Of a stretch of 64,000 nucleotides of DNA, positions 1 through 12,467 are shown in pieces. The notes below the pieces were generated by a model, which was not told the DNA's origin, made no database searches, and saw nothing but the letters and a program-made list of their open reading frames with translations. The position numbers were made by a program, and so were the translations under genes. The DNA comes from Aliamphritea spongicola (GTDB taxonomy: Bacteria; Pseudomonadota; Gammaproteobacteria; Pseudomonadales; Balneatricaceae), in contig AP025283.1 in NCBI GenBank assembly GCA_024347235.1, positions 4,402,001 to 4,466,000 on the forward strand, written 5' to 3'. How positions within the stretch are numbered: the first letter of the stretch is position 1; each line of letters starts with the position of its first letter.

Positions 1-282
1 CATCTCACCTATATAGACTTCCATACTGGATTCGCTCGGCCGGAATTTCCATGGCATTCCGGCATTATTCACCGCAATCAGTTGTACCTGTATCCGGCGG
101 CTAACATCGCTGGTCACGGCTTCTTCAAGGGGACCGGTATTCAGCACCTTGCCGTTGAGGCCGGTTACCCGGCAGAAAACATCGTATAAAGGCACCAGAG
201 CAAAACCAAAGCCAAACATCAGCACACAACTGAGTGTCAGGCGAAGAATCAGGCGGCGGTGAGTTGCTCTTTGCTCAGCCAT
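1..282 (-). CDS. ctaG: Cytochrome c oxidase assembly protein CtaG/Cox11 (3' part cut by window edge)
   Basis: Copper chaperone that delivers Cu to the CuB centre of cytochrome oxidase subunit I; inner membrane with a periplasmic domain. Only the first 94 codons are inside the window. They show a basic N-terminus, one membrane segment and the Cox11 signature ALVPLYDVFCRVTGLNGK directly after it. The start ATG (280-282) has an AAGGTG ribosome site whose bases overlap the coxA stop region, so the two genes are probably co-translated. The copper-binding CxCF motif lies beyond the edge and cannot be checked. Identification is firm from the signature and the position after coxBA. Confidence 0.93.
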   Translation of the reverse strand, partial: MAEQRATHRRLILRLTLSCVLMFGFGFALVPLYDVFCRVTGLNGKVLNTGPLEEAVTSDVSRRIQVQLIAVNNAGMPWKFRPSESSMEVYIGEM

Positions 283-291
283 AAGATCACC

Positions 292-1871
292 TTAATCAAC
301 CTTCGGCGGCTGGCTGAAACTGTGATACGGCGGCGGTGAAGACAGCGTCCACTCCAGCCCGTGAGAACCTTCCCAGACACGGTCAGTTGCTTTTCCCCAC
401 CTCTGGCACAACAGACAATATTGTAAATAAACAGTAACTGCGCAAAGCCGAACATAAACGCCCCGACAGATGCCACCATATTGAAATCAGCAAACTGTAA
501 GGCGTAATCCGGAATCCGGCGCGGCATGCCCGCCAGACCAATAAAGTGCATCGGGAAGAAAGTAATATTCACACCGATGAATGACAGCCAGAAATGCAGC
601 TTGCCCATGGACTCGTTATACATATTGCCGGTCCATTTCGGTAACCAGTAATAGGTCGCCGCCATAATCGAGAATACCGCCCCCGGCACCAGCACATAGT
701 GGAAATGAGCAACCACGAAATAGGTATCGTGATACTGAAAGTCCACCGGTGCAATCGCCAGCATCAGCCCGGAAAAACCGCCAATGGTAAACAGCACCAC
801 AAACGCCACAGCAAACAGCATCGGCGTTTCGAAGGTCATTGAGCCGCGGAACATGGTGGCGATCCAGTTAAAGACTTTTACCCCGGTCGGTACCGCAATC
901 AGCATCGTGGTGAACATAAAGAACAACTCACCGATCAGCGGCATTCCCACGGTAAACATGTGGTGTGCCCAGACAATAAACGACAGGATCGCAATCGAAG
1001 AGGTGGCATACACCATTGAGGTATAACCAAATAATTTCTTCCGGGCGAAGGTCGGAATGATCTCCGACACGATACCGAAAGCCGGCAGGATCATGATGTA
1101 CACCTCAGGGTGACCGAAGAACCAGAACACGTGCTGGAACAACACCGGATCACCACCACCGGCGGCATTAAAGAAACTGGTACCGAAGTGAATATCCATC
1201 AGCATCATGGTCACCACACCGGCCAGTACCGGCATAACAGCAATCAGCAGAAATGCTGTGATCAGCCAGGTCCATACGAACAGAGGCATTTTCATGAACG
1301 TCATGCCCGGAGCCCGCAGGTTAAAGATGGTAGCAATGATGTTGATCGCCCCCATGATGGAACTGATCCCCATCATATGAACGGCGAAGATAAAGAAAGT
1401 CACACTGGGAGGAGCATAGGTGGTTGAAAGCGGAGCATAAAGGTCCAGCCAAAGTTTGGCCCGCCGCCTTCCATAAACAGAGTCATCAGCATCATGCTGA
1501 AGGCAAACGGCAGAATCCAGAAACTCCAGTTGTTCATCCGGGGAGCGCCATATCCGGTGCGCCGACCATCATCGGTATCATCCAGTTAGCCAGCCCGACA
1601 AATGCCGGCATCACCGCACCAAACACCATGATAAGACCATGCATCGTGGTCATCTGATTGAAAAATCAGGCTGAATCAACTGTAATCCCGGCTGAAACAA
1701 CTCCGCCCGAATGGTCAGCGCCATACAGCCACCCACCATAAACATCACCAGGCTGAAAATCAGATACATGGTGCCGATATCTTTATGGTTCGTGGTATAC
1801 AGCCAGCGGGTAATGCCTTTAGACGGGCCGTGGTGATGACCCGTTGAAGCAGTTTGCTCAAGCGTACTCAT
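292..1871 (-). CDS. coxA: Cytochrome c oxidase subunit I (at least four homopolymer frameshifts)
   Basis: Catalytic haem-copper subunit of an aa3/caa3-type terminal oxidase, reducing O2 and pumping protons in the inner membrane. Visible marks are [14 protein letters not shown] near the N-terminus, [17 protein letters not shown] (CuB ligand region), [21 protein letters not shown] and the C-terminal [13 protein letters not shown]. The reading frame breaks near 1660 (T run), 1545 (C run), 1434 (T run) and 400 (A run); each is repaired by adding one base to the run, giving a normal length of about 530 residues. ATG at 1869-1871 is preferred; a GTG two codons upstream is possible. It follows the coxB stop by 8 bp and precedes ctaG, so coxB-coxA-ctaG is one operon. 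Confidence 0.95.
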
Positions 1872-1879
1872 ACCCACCC

Positions 1880-2993
1880 CTACTCTTCTTTCAGCTGTTT
1901 TATTTGCTGCGGTGTGATCATGCCGCCATCATTGCCCCAGGCATTACGCTCATAGGTAATAACTGCTGCCAGATCCACATCGCTTAACTGCTCACCGAAC
2001 GCCTGCATTGCCGTACCGGTCCGGCCAAACACCACAATCCGGGCATGTTCCATAAGACCGTCGCTGGCCATCAGCGGTGTATTCACCAACCCAGGGAAAG
2101 CTCCCGGAATACCCTGACCATTTGCCTGATGGCATGCCAGACAGCTGGTTTTGTAAACTTCTTCACCCTTGCTGATCAGCGCTTCCTTCGTCCAGGTCTG
2201 TTCCGCTGCAGCCTGCGCAGCCTCCTGCGCCTGAGTCTGGGACGCTAACCACAGTTGATAATCCGCCTCACTGCGGGCATCCACCACCACCGGCATAAAG
2301 CCATGGTCCCGGCCACAAAGCTCCGCGCACTGCCCCCGATAGATGCCTGGCTCATCAACAATCGTCCAGGCTTCGTTAATAAAACCGGGAATCGCATCCT
2401 GCTTAACCGCCAGTTCCGGCACCCACCAGGAATGAATCACATCATTAGCCGTAATCAGGAAACGGACTTTCTTACCCACCGGAATCACGACCGGACGGTC
2501 CACCTCAAGAAGATAATGCTCTCCCTTAGCTGCCTCGTTATTGATCTGATCCTTAGGGGTAGAAAGATTACTGAAGAAATCAATATCCTGACCCAGATAC
2601 TGATAGCGCCATTTCCACTGATACCCGGTGACCTGAATATTGATATCTGCTTCAGATTTGTCATACATCTTGATCAGGGTTTGGGTGGCAGGCACCGCCA
2701 TGGCGACCAGAATGCCGAACGGCACAATCGTCCATAGAATTTCCACCCAGAGGTGCTCATGAAAATGCTGAGCTTTAGCGCCCCGGGATTTGCGGTGATA
2801 AACAATCGCCCACAGCATTACGCCAAACACCACTACCGCGATAGCGACGCAGACGTAAAAATAATCATATGAAGATCAAAAATGGCGTGACTGATTTCCG
2901 TCACGCCCTCACCAGATTTACTTCCCATTCCGCAAAAACAGCTGGCGAAATGACAAACCCTGACAGCAACAGGGCCAATCGGTTGCATCGCAT
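1880..2993 (-). CDS. coxB: Cytochrome c oxidase subunit II with fused cytochrome c domain
   Basis: Accepts electrons from cytochrome c at the CuA centre and passes them to subunit I. The protein has a signal peptide ([13 protein letters not shown]...), two membrane segments, the CuA motif [12 protein letters not shown], and a C-terminal c-type haem domain with CLACH followed by a methionine-containing region, as in caa3 oxidases. About 372 residues. Two one-base deletions break the N-terminal part: a G near 2910 and a T in the T run near 2851. Start ATG 2991-2993 has AAGGAGA 7 bases upstream. First gene of the oxidase operon. Confidence 0.93.
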
Positions 2994-3355
2994 ACACAGG
3001 TCTCCTTGCTACCGGTTAACGGGTAAAATTAAACGGTTTCGCCTCAGGGCCTTTCTTGTTTTTTATTCTTCAGCAATTAACAACTTAGTCGAAGGAAGTA
3101 TAGCAGCAGATATTCAGAGGCAAGGTGAGGAAGCCGCGTGAGCCGGGAACCCGGCGATGAGAACAGGTATACAAACCGGGCCCGAGACAGCATGAAACAC
3201 GGGCCACAGCCAAATGGCATAAAACAGAAAAACATGAAAAAAATCCCGGAACTGGTCAAGAAGCCACCAAAAACAGGATTTAAATCAGTCATAACTCCAT
3301 CAGTTTTATGTTACAAAAGTATCGGATTCGCTTCTGCGAAAAAGTCTGTATTTAC
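2994..3355 (-). other. Intergenic region upstream of coxB
   Basis: About 360 bases. It must hold the coxB promoter, but I see no convincing -35/-10 pair. Two GC-rich inverted repeats occur: gccggg/cccggc near 3143-3156 and ggcccg/cgggcc near 3179-3204. Neither has a T tract. An open frame at 3077-3292 on the minus strand has poor ribosome-site spacing and is not called. Confidence 0.4.
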
Positions 3356-3589
3356 TCAACTGAGCAACCCGTTCAGTAATCCATAAAGCGCTGCAATGAT
3401 AACGACAATAAGCACCGCACTTGCCAATACCGTCAGTAATAAAGTGACAAAAGGAAAGCGATTTTCTTTACCCTTCCCTGCAGAATGAGGGTGGGAAACA
3501 GACAGGAAAACTAACAGAAGTTTGAAACAGCGCAGTGCTAATTGCTTACATTTGAGCAAAACTGCAGCCACTGGATCTGAATTAAACAT
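3356..3589 (-). CDS. Small hypothetical membrane protein (77 aa)
   Basis: Not recognised. ATG at 3587-3589 is preceded by a strong ribosome site (GGGAGGT, 5 bases before the start), which is the main reason to call it. The product has a cysteine-containing hydrophobic N-terminal stretch, a short basic segment (GKGKENR) and a strongly hydrophobic C-terminal helix, LLLTVLASAVLIVVIIAALY. It lies between msrQ and the oxidase operon. Its size and position recall the small DUF2970-type proteins often found near oxidase genes, but the DUF2970 signature is not clear. A homopolymer error in the first half cannot be excluded. Confidence 0.5.
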   Translation of the reverse strand: MFNSDPVAAVLLKCKQLALRCFKLLLVFLSVSHPHSAGKGKENRFPFVTLLLTVLASAVLIVVIIAALYGLLNGLLS

Positions 3590-3703
3590 AATACCTCCCG
3601 GCCAACATGTTGATTGGAAGGAAAGCCAGAGCAGGCATTTATCAGGCTAAATACTCTGCTTCGTTAAATCACTGTTGGCAGGCTATCGCGCTGAACCGGA
3701 TGT

Positions 3704-4308
3704 TCAGCGCTGATATTTAAGGTATAGACGATATCCCAGTAATACCGCCAGTATCAGTCCGTAGATCAGTTGCTCATAGAAGCTGGCCCGGATTTGCCAG
3801 ATAAAATGCAGCATAACCAGCAAGCTGGCAGGGTAAATCCAGCGATGCAACGACTTCCAACGTTTGCCCAGCCGGCGCATCATAGATTTGGTGGAGGTAA
3901 TGCCCATCGGAATAAGAATGAGCAACGCCAGTGCGCCGACGATGATATACGGACGCTCAGTCAGTTCACGGAAAAACAGATCAGACCGCCAGCCAATCAG
4001 AAAAGTACAGAACGCCAGCAAGTGCAAGATTGCATAAAACAGGGCATACAGCCCCATCATGCGGCGAAACTTTAGCGCCCAGCTCCAGCCAAGCGCCTGC
4101 CGCGCAGGAGTAATTGCCAGGGTAATCCACAGAAAGTTAATGCCCCAGGTGCCCATCTCATCAACGATGAACTTGGCCGGATCAGTCCCCAGATCATTGC
4201 TGACACCCAGCCATACCAGATTTGCCAGTGGCAACAGCGGTAGCAAAAGAATAACCACCAGCGCAGGCGATTTCGGATAACCGGTGAAAATGGCAGACTT
4301 AATACCAT
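3704..4308 (-). CDS. msrQ: MsrQ, haem-binding membrane subunit of the MsrPQ methionine sulfoxide reductase
   Basis: Inner-membrane b-type cytochrome that passes electrons to periplasmic MsrP for repair of oxidised methionine. Six hydrophobic segments are visible, with histidines in LYAILHLL, KSLHRWIYP and MLHFIWQ as expected for haem ligation. I place the start at ATG 4306-4308, which overlaps the last 10 bp of msrP and gives MVLSLPFSPVIRK... once one A is restored in the A run at 4271-4273. Without that repair the frame has no good start. About 201 residues, normal for the family. An 8-bp inverted repeat (3688-3710) spans the stop codon but lacks a T tract. Confidence 0.9.
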
Positions 4309-5318
4309 TTCTTAAGGTCCATCCCCTTATACATGTGTGCCACTTCTTCGCCATAACCGTTGTATGGCTGGGTATCGACAATATTAGGAGATAGCAGCGA
4401 AGACGGTAAACGGCGCTCAGTTGCCTGACTCCAGCGGGGATGATCCACTTCCGGATTTACATTGGCAAAGAAGCCGTACTCACCCGGGGCGATAATGTTC
4501 CAGCTACTGGCCGGCATTTCTTCCACAAACTCAATCTTAACGATGGATTTAATGGATTTAAAACCGTACTTCCACGGTACCACTAACCGCAGCGGCGCAC
4601 CGTTCTGTGGAGGTAAGGCGTTCCCGTACACCCCGACCGCCATCAGCGTCAGCGGATTCATTGCCTCATCCATCCGCAAACCTTCCACATAAGGCCAGTC
4701 GATGGTTGAGAAAATGCTGTCCTGTTCTGGCATCTGTTCTTTATCAACCAGGGTTTCAAAACGGACAAACTTCGCTTTAGAGGTAGGCTCAAAACGCTTG
4801 ATCAGATCCGCCAGCGGGAACCCTAACCATGGAATAACCATGGACCAGGCTTCAACACAACGTAACCGGTAAACCCGGTCTTCAAGGGCATGGGGTTTAA
4901 GAATATCTTCCAGATTGTATTTACCCGGCTTGGCCACTTCACCGGCAATTTCAACCGTCCAGGGGTCGGTTTTAAAATTCTGCGCTTTACGTACCGGGTC
5001 CCGTTTATCGGTACCGAACTCATAAAAGTTATTGTGCGTAATCGCGTTGTAATAAGGTGCCGGTTCTTCCGATGTGGAAAAGGCATCGTTACGGACAGCT
5101 GCGGCCAGTTGAGCACGCATCCACTCAGGGCCGGGGTATTGCGGTAAGTCCGCAGGAATATCATATTCCAGTGCCTGCGCGATGGATGGCAGACCAAGAG
5201 ATGATACCGCCGCCAGGCCGAGACCGGCTTTCATAAACTGGCGACGATTACGGTAAATCGACTCGGGGGTTATCTGCGAAGACTTAATAGAATCAGGCTT
5301 TTTATGAGCATTTAACAC
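4299..5318 (-). CDS. msrP: MsrP (YedY), molybdopterin-dependent methionine sulfoxide reductase catalytic subunit
   Basis: Periplasmic Mo-cofactor enzyme that reduces methionine sulfoxide in proteins. The twin-arginine export signal RNRRQFMKAGLGLAAVSS lies at residues 24-41. The Mo-ligating cysteine is in YRLRCVEAWSMVIPW. C-terminal motifs NIVDTQPYNGYGEEV and MYKGMDLKKWY are typical. 339 residues, no frameshift. Start ATG 5316-5318 has AAGGGG 6 bases upstream. It overlaps msrQ downstream, which indicates translational coupling of the two subunits. pssA ends upstream only 17 bp away. Confidence 0.96.
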   Translation of the reverse strand: MLNAHKKPDSIKSSQITPESIYRNRRQFMKAGLGLAAVSSLGLPSIAQALEYDIPADLPQYPGPEWMRAQLAAAVRNDAFSTSEEPAPYYNAITHNNFYEFGTDKRDPVRKAQNFKTDPWTVEIAGEVAKPGKYNLEDILKPHALEDRVYRLRCVEAWSMVIPWLGFPLADLIKRFEPTSKAKFVRFETLVDKEQMPEQDSIFSTIDWPYVEGLRMDEAMNPLTLMAVGVYGNALPPQNGAPLRLVVPWKYGFKSIKSIVKIEFVEEMPASSWNIIAPGEYGFFANVNPEVDHPRWSQATERRLPSSLLSPNIVDTQPYNGYGEEVAHMYKGMDLKKWY

Positions 5319-5335
5319 CCCTTGGGAACTATTCT

Positions 5336-6133
5336 CTACGCGCGCGTTTTACGCTTGCGCACCAACCATAATATCGGACCAGACAGGCTGTAACCGAGGA
5401 TCAGTAACCACAGAATAATCGGTGGGCTGATCGAGATAACCCCAACCACCAGCACAATGGCCAGCAGAATCATAAACGGGATTTTGCCTTTCGGATCAAC
5501 GTCTTTAAAACTGTAATACAGAACATTACTGACCATCAAAACGCCAACAAGTGCCACGTAAACAGCAATTAAATACGCATAGCCGGTCACGTCCAGGTCA
5601 AATTCCACACTGGCCCATACCAGACCGGCAACCGCTGCTGCCGCAGCAGGGCTTGGCAAACCGATAAAATAGCGCTTATCCACAGACCCGATCTGAGTGT
5701 TAAACCGGGCCAGACGCAGGGCCGCGCCCGCCACATAAATAAAGGCAGCAAACCAGCCAAACTTACCCGCTGAGCTGAGCACCCAGCTAAAACTGACTAA
5801 CGCCGGCGCAACACCGAAAGAGACCATATCAGACAGTGAATCATATTCTGCACCGAAAGCACTGGAAGTATTGGTCATCCGGGCGACACGGCCATCCAGC
5901 CCGTCCAGTACCATGGCAACAAAAATCGCAATAGATGCACTGGCAAAATCACCGTTCATACCGGCAACAACTGCATAGAAGCCGGAAAACAATGCGCCAG
6001 TTGTAAACAGGTTAGGTAACAGGTAGATACCACGGCTGCGTGGCTTAGGACTCTCCTGTTGATTTTCGGGGCTTTCAGGTGGGTTAGCAGAACCGTTGTC
6101 TTCAGCGTGTTGATTATCGTGCTGATCGATCAT
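5336..6133 (-). CDS. pssA: CDP-diacylglycerol-serine O-phosphatidyltransferase
   Basis: Makes phosphatidylserine from CDP-diacylglycerol and serine, the committed step to phosphatidylethanolamine. The CDP-alcohol phosphatidyltransferase motif is complete: DGLDGRVAR, then an AFGAEYDSLSD block, giving the DG-x2-AR-x8-G-x3-D-x3-D pattern. Several membrane helices follow. The first 35 residues are hydrophilic and rich in N, E, P and Q. 265 residues, intact. This is the membrane-spanning (Bacillus/yeast-type) PssA rather than the E. coli PLD-type enzyme. Confidence 0.95.
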   Translation of the reverse strand: MIDQHDNQHAEDNGSANPPESPENQQESPKPRSRGIYLLPNLFTTGALFSGFYAVVAGMNGDFASASIAIFVAMVLDGLDGRVARMTNTSSAFGAEYDSLSDMVSFGVAPALVSFSWVLSSAGKFGWFAAFIYVAGAALRLARFNTQIGSVDKRYFIGLPSPAAAAAVAGLVWASVEFDLDVTGYAYLIAVYVALVGVLMVSNVLYYSFKDVDPKGKIPFMILLAIVLVVGVISISPPIILWLLILGYSLSGPILWLVRKRKTRA

Positions 6134-6266
6134 GATATGTTTTCACCGCATATTATTAAGAAAGTGGGCACATTCTACTGCCGTGCCTGTATGAAAGCTA
6201 ATTTCTACAACAGTTCCGGTAAATTTACGGTAAACAAGCGCCTGAATCCTATAGATTTCAGGCTCA

Positions 6267-7030
6267 TCAGGCGAGTAAAACCCGTTCAACAAAAAGCCGG
6301 GGCAAGGCGTTTGCGACGGGGGTTTCACGGGCGGAACTCAATACCTGGTCCAGTTGGCCATCACCGTCGGTATAGTGGGCTTTATAGAATGTCAGCCGTT
6401 CGACCAAAGTGTCACGATCCACTTCCGGATGAAACTGAAAGGCCCAGAAATCGCGCCCTTCTACCCTGAAGCTGTGCATACACTGATCAGTATAAGCCAG
6501 TAACTGACAGTTCTTCGGCAAAGCAGCCGCATACTGACGGTGTACCGATATCGCCAGAAATTCATTCTCTATATCACTGAATAGCGGATCTGTTTTGGCG
6601 TGAGGTGTCAGCAGAATGGGCAGGCTGCCCATTTCAAAATCAGCATCTTTATTGAGTATCTCTCCCCCAGTGCCAGTACTGCCAGCTGAAACCCGAAGCA
6701 GGACGCAAATACCGGCAAACCAGTATCTGCACAGTGCCGGATTAACCGCAGGCAAGGATCAATAAACGTAAACTCGTCAGGCTTGAGGACATTTGCTTCA
6801 CTGGCACCGCCGACCCACAGCGCATCGTATCCGTCTGCAGCCGTCGCAGGAAAGTCCGGTGTATCAAACACATTCAGCACATCAATCTGACTGCGGGCCA
6901 GCCCGCTGAGAGTAGCAAAGCTCTGCAACTCCTCTTCCCTCACCTGCGGACTGTCACGAATCTGCAGCAACAGTGTTTTCAGCTGATGTTTTCCGCGTTT
7001 CTGTGTGTACGTTTCAGACATAGATGACAT
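6267..7030 (-). CDS. Class I glutamine amidotransferase-like protein
   Basis: Stand-alone GATase1-fold protein of the GMP-synthase/YfeJ-like group, probably about 254 residues. The nucleophile elbow FASCFGFQLAVLALGGE and the histidine motif FQFHPEVD are both present, so hydrolase activity is likely; the substrate is unknown. One G is missing in a run near 6665, splitting the frame between LALG and GEILN. Start is either ATG 7028-7030 or ATG 7019-7021; a GGGAT upstream fits the second slightly better. It is followed by pssA and preceded by the monooxygenase gene, with no obvious functional link. Confidence 0.82.
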
Positions 7031-7076
7031 CCCGGCAGCTGGAAGATCACCTGATCATAACGCGAAGCCCCGCGAC

Positions 7077-8320
7077 TTAAAACCGCGGTAACCAGGCCGG
7101 CGCAGCCGGCAAATCAGGTAAACGTTCCCTGAGTGAAGGCAAACCTTTTTCTGTCAGTTTAGCGGTTATCAGCTGTTTCAGCGGTGCACAGTTATTTGCC
7201 AGTCGCATAGTCAGCTTACGGGCCAGCTTGGCAGGCAGACGATCATCGGTGAATAAACCAACGACTAAATTCGTCCCGTGATAGATTGGCCGGGTCGCCA
7301 GCATATGTGACCGCTGATATCCCTCCAGTAAACCTGAAGAACCGATATCCTGACTTTTAGCCGCCGCTTTCAGCACCGCTTTCGAAAGGGTTTCCTGACT
7401 TTTCAGTCCCAGGTTAAACCCATGGGCGGTTACAGGGTGCATTCCCACTGCAGCATCACCGATCACCGCAAAACGCCGGGCAACAAAGCGCTTGGCATGA
7501 ACGCCTACCAGCGGATAGAGATGACGCGGGCCACACAATTTCATACTGCCCAACTGTCCTTTAAGCCGCTGCTCAATGTCCGCTTCAAACTCAGCTTCCG
7601 GCATTTTCTGAATCGCCTCCGCTTCATCACTGCCCACGGTTACCACGATTGAAGACCGGTTGCCGGCCATCGGCAACAATGCCAGCGTACGGCCATAATG
7701 GAAGCATTCTATGGCTGTTTGCTCATGATCCCCGGTATGGTCCATCCGGCACACAATTGCACTGCGGGAAAAATCATTCATCATCGCAGCAATGCCCATT
7801 TTACGGCGGGTTTCCGAAAAACGGCTGTCCGCGGACACCAGCAGATCGCATTGCACCCGACTACCGTCCGACAGCACCACCCAGGCATGTTCATCACAAC
7901 TGCCCACATCTGTAACCGAAGTTTCTGTCATTAACGTGATGCTGTGCTGCTGATCCGTTCCGAAGGTGGCTTCAAAATAAGCCTGGCGAATCGCATGATT
8001 AGGAACCAGATAACCAAGGGCCTCAAGGTCCTGACGCTGATTATCAAAATCGAGAGAATAGTCTGAGTCGCCATCCACCACCCGGGCAGCACAGATAGGT
8101 GCAATATCTTCTTCTCTGAGCTGGCCCCAGGCACCGCTTTGCTGCATCAGTTCAACCGACTGATGGGTCAGGGCAATTTCCCGGCCATCTTCAGCCGGTT
8201 CACGTAAACTGGCCTCAGTGGCTTTTCAACCACCAGCACCCGTAAATCAGAATTCCCCAGCGAACGGGCAAAACTTAACCCCGCAGGCCCTGCTCCTATA
8301 ACCACCACATCGTAATGCAT
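7077..8320 (-). CDS. ubiM: FAD-dependent ubiquinone-biosynthesis hydroxylase, UbiM-like
   Basis: UbiH/UbiF-family flavin monooxygenase hydroxylating the ubiquinone ring. Starts MHYDVVVIGAGPAGLSFA (dinucleotide-binding Rossmann motif), has DGREIALTHQSVELM and the second FAD motif RRFAVIGDAAVGMHP. The FARSLG and DGREIALTHQS context resembles UbiM rather than UbiH/UbiI; the exact ring position is inferred. One A is missing near 8225, after VVEK. ATG 8318-8320 has an AGGAGG site 9 bases upstream. About 414 residues. It stands alone between the amidotransferase and the GFA gene. Confidence 0.8.
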
Positions 8321-8408
8321 ACCCAGCAACCTCCTCTTCAGTAACCGGGATACACTACTCTGACTGCCCATGCGAAACACCGACCTGAATCAAGCTTCAT
8401 TCAGAAAG

Positions 8409-8841
8409 CTATTTTTCCGGCAGGCAATCCCACTCAGGAAGGTCTTTAGCGGGCTGATACCAGTCTGCTGCGGAGGCCCTGAATACATTCTGCTGAGGTT
8501 CAATACCAGGATGGCTATCCAGTGTTCCGGCAGGTATTACCATCGCTTTGCCGGACTTCGCCAGCCACGGCAGTGAAGAGCCACATTTTTACAGAATGCC
8601 GTCGTAAAATGCTTTGTCTCTTCAGGCATAAACGTACCGATCTGCTGGCTGCCGCTGAGCCAGCTGAACTGCTCAGGCTTAACCAGAATATTCGCCGCAT
8701 GGGCGCTGCCGGTAAACTTACGGCACCGGGAACAATGACAGTATTGAAAGATGCCAAGATTACCATCCAACTGATAGGTTACTTCACCACACAGGCAGCT
8801 GCCGGTTCCCTGCTCAGGGAATCTGTCTGCACGTCCTGCAT
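8409..8841 (-). CDS. GFA/CENP-V family zinc-binding protein
   Basis: Small zinc-binding protein of the glutathione-dependent formaldehyde-activating (GFA) fold; true substrate unknown. The zinc cysteines appear in order as CLCGEVTY, QYCHCSRCRKFTGS and, after repair, CKKCGSSLP. Two deletions break the frame: a C near 8815 and an A near 8587. Repaired length is about 144 residues, typical. ATG 8839-8841 has GAGGAGG 4 bases upstream. The C-terminus ends DWYQPAKDLPEWDCLPEK, a usual ending for the family. Confidence 0.85.
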
Positions 8842-8930
8842 AACGCCTCCTCTATTTTCACAGTCCGAAGAACATTACCGGATTACAGCACGGTCTGGCG
8901 GTATTTGTCGCTTACCTGTTGGTCTGAAAA

Positions 8931-8965
8931 ATAAAAACCCCATGGCTATCAATAACCACGGGGTT
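8931..8965 (-). terminator. Rho-independent terminator of clpB
   Basis: On the minus strand AACCCCGTGG and CCATGGGGTT form an imperfect stem around an AT-rich loop, followed by TTTTTATTTTT. It starts 28 bp after the clpB stop. Confidence 0.8.
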
Positions 8966-8992
8966 CATCATCAGCGGAAAAATGGTTATCCG

Positions 8993-11580
<2,588 letters not shown>

Positions 11581-11670
11581 TGAAACCCTCCTTAAAATTA
11601 TCTGCACCACTGGCCGTTATGATATCCGGGCTCTGAACTGGCCCGCGGGACGGCTGGTGAGTTAATAACT

Positions 11671-11700
11671 TAAGTAGGGACTGGCTGAATAAAATTCAAG
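11671..11700 (-). promoter_or_regulatory. Sigma-32 (RpoH) heat-shock promoter of clpB
   Basis: Minus strand reads CTTGAAT, a 14-base spacer, then CCCTACTTA, close to the RpoH consensus CTTGAAA-(13-15)-CCCCATnTA. It sits about 90 bp before the clpB start, as expected for this heat-shock gene. Confidence 0.72.
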
Positions 11701-11738
11701 CCGGCAAATAAAATTAAATTAGCAAAAACTGATATACG

Positions 11739-12467
11739 TCAGTTTGCAATCCAGATTGCGCTGGCCATACGGCCAGTAACGCCATCACGGCGGTAGGAAT
11801 AAAAATCATCGGCCTGAGTAAAGGTGCAATGCTCACCACCAGAAATCCGTTCAATGCCAAGGTGTTGTAACCGCAGACGGGCCAACTGATAGATATCCGC
11901 CAGCCACTTGCCAGCATTTGCCGACGGCTTAAATGCTGTTTCAGAGGCAGGCAGGAAATCACAGAACTGCTGGCGCACTTCTTCACCCACTTCGAACGCA
12001 TCCGGGCCGATCGCCGGTCCAAGCCAGATGTGAACGTCCTGCTGGTCAGAAAAGACCTGAAGAGTATTTTCCACCACACCGTCCACCAGTCCACGCCAGC
12101 CCGCATGAGCAACCGCCACCCGGGAACCGTCAGCACTGCTGATAAACACCGGCAGGCAGTCAGCGGTCATGACGATACACACCTGACCGGGCTTATCCGT
12201 CCAGCAGGCATCAGCTTCAGGCACATTACCCTCAGCAGATGCTTCAACCACAATAGTACTGTGCGTCTGTTGTAACCACTGTACCGCCTGCCAGCCATGT
12301 TCACCGGCCAGTAAACGGCGGTTTTCTGCCACCCGTGCCGGGTCATCCGCCACGTGATCACCCAGATTCAGCCCCGCATACACACCCTCGCTGCAGCCTC
12401 CCAGACGGGTGGTGGTAAAACCATGAATGTTTGCAGGAGCCTGCCAGTCCGGGCGAATCAGTTTCAT
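11739..12467 (-). CDS. pgeF: Polyphenol oxidase/purine nucleoside phosphorylase family protein (YfiH)
   Basis: YfiH-family protein; E. coli YfiH (PgeF) corrects wrong amino acids in peptidoglycan precursors, and homologues act on purine nucleosides. Motifs WLQQTHSTIVV, MTADCLPVF, VAHAGWRGLV and GGEHCTFT supply the Cys/His metal-binding residues. 242 residues, intact. ATG 12465-12467 overlaps the rluD stop by four bases (ATGA), so it is translated with rluD. The rluD-yfiH order is conserved in gammaproteobacteria. Confidence 0.92.
   Translation of the reverse strand: MKLIRPDWQAPANIHGFTTTRLGGCSEGVYAGLNLGDHVADDPARVAENRRLLAGEHGWQAVQWLQQTHSTIVVEASAEGNVPEADACWTDKPGQVCIVMTADCLPVFISSADGSRVAVAHAGWRGLVDGVVENTLQVFSDQQDVHIWLGPAIGPDAFEVGEEVRQQFCDFLPASETAFKPSANAGKWLADIYQLARLRLQHLGIERISGGEHCTFTQADDFYSYRRDGVTGRMASAIWIAN

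Noticed and set aside
292..1871. coxA and similar split genes as pseudogenes
   Set aside because: Every break lies at a run of identical bases and one added base restores conserved residues, so error is far more likely than decay.
3077..3292. A 71-codon hydrophobic minus-strand frame upstream of coxB
   Set aside because: Its GGAG is only about 2 bases from the ATG, too close to work well; the composition looks random and it contains two GC-rich inverted repeats. Kept as intergenic.
3688..3710. 8-bp inverted repeat gcgctgaa/ttcagcgc at the msrQ stop
   Set aside because: No T tract follows on either strand, and half of it is coding sequence.
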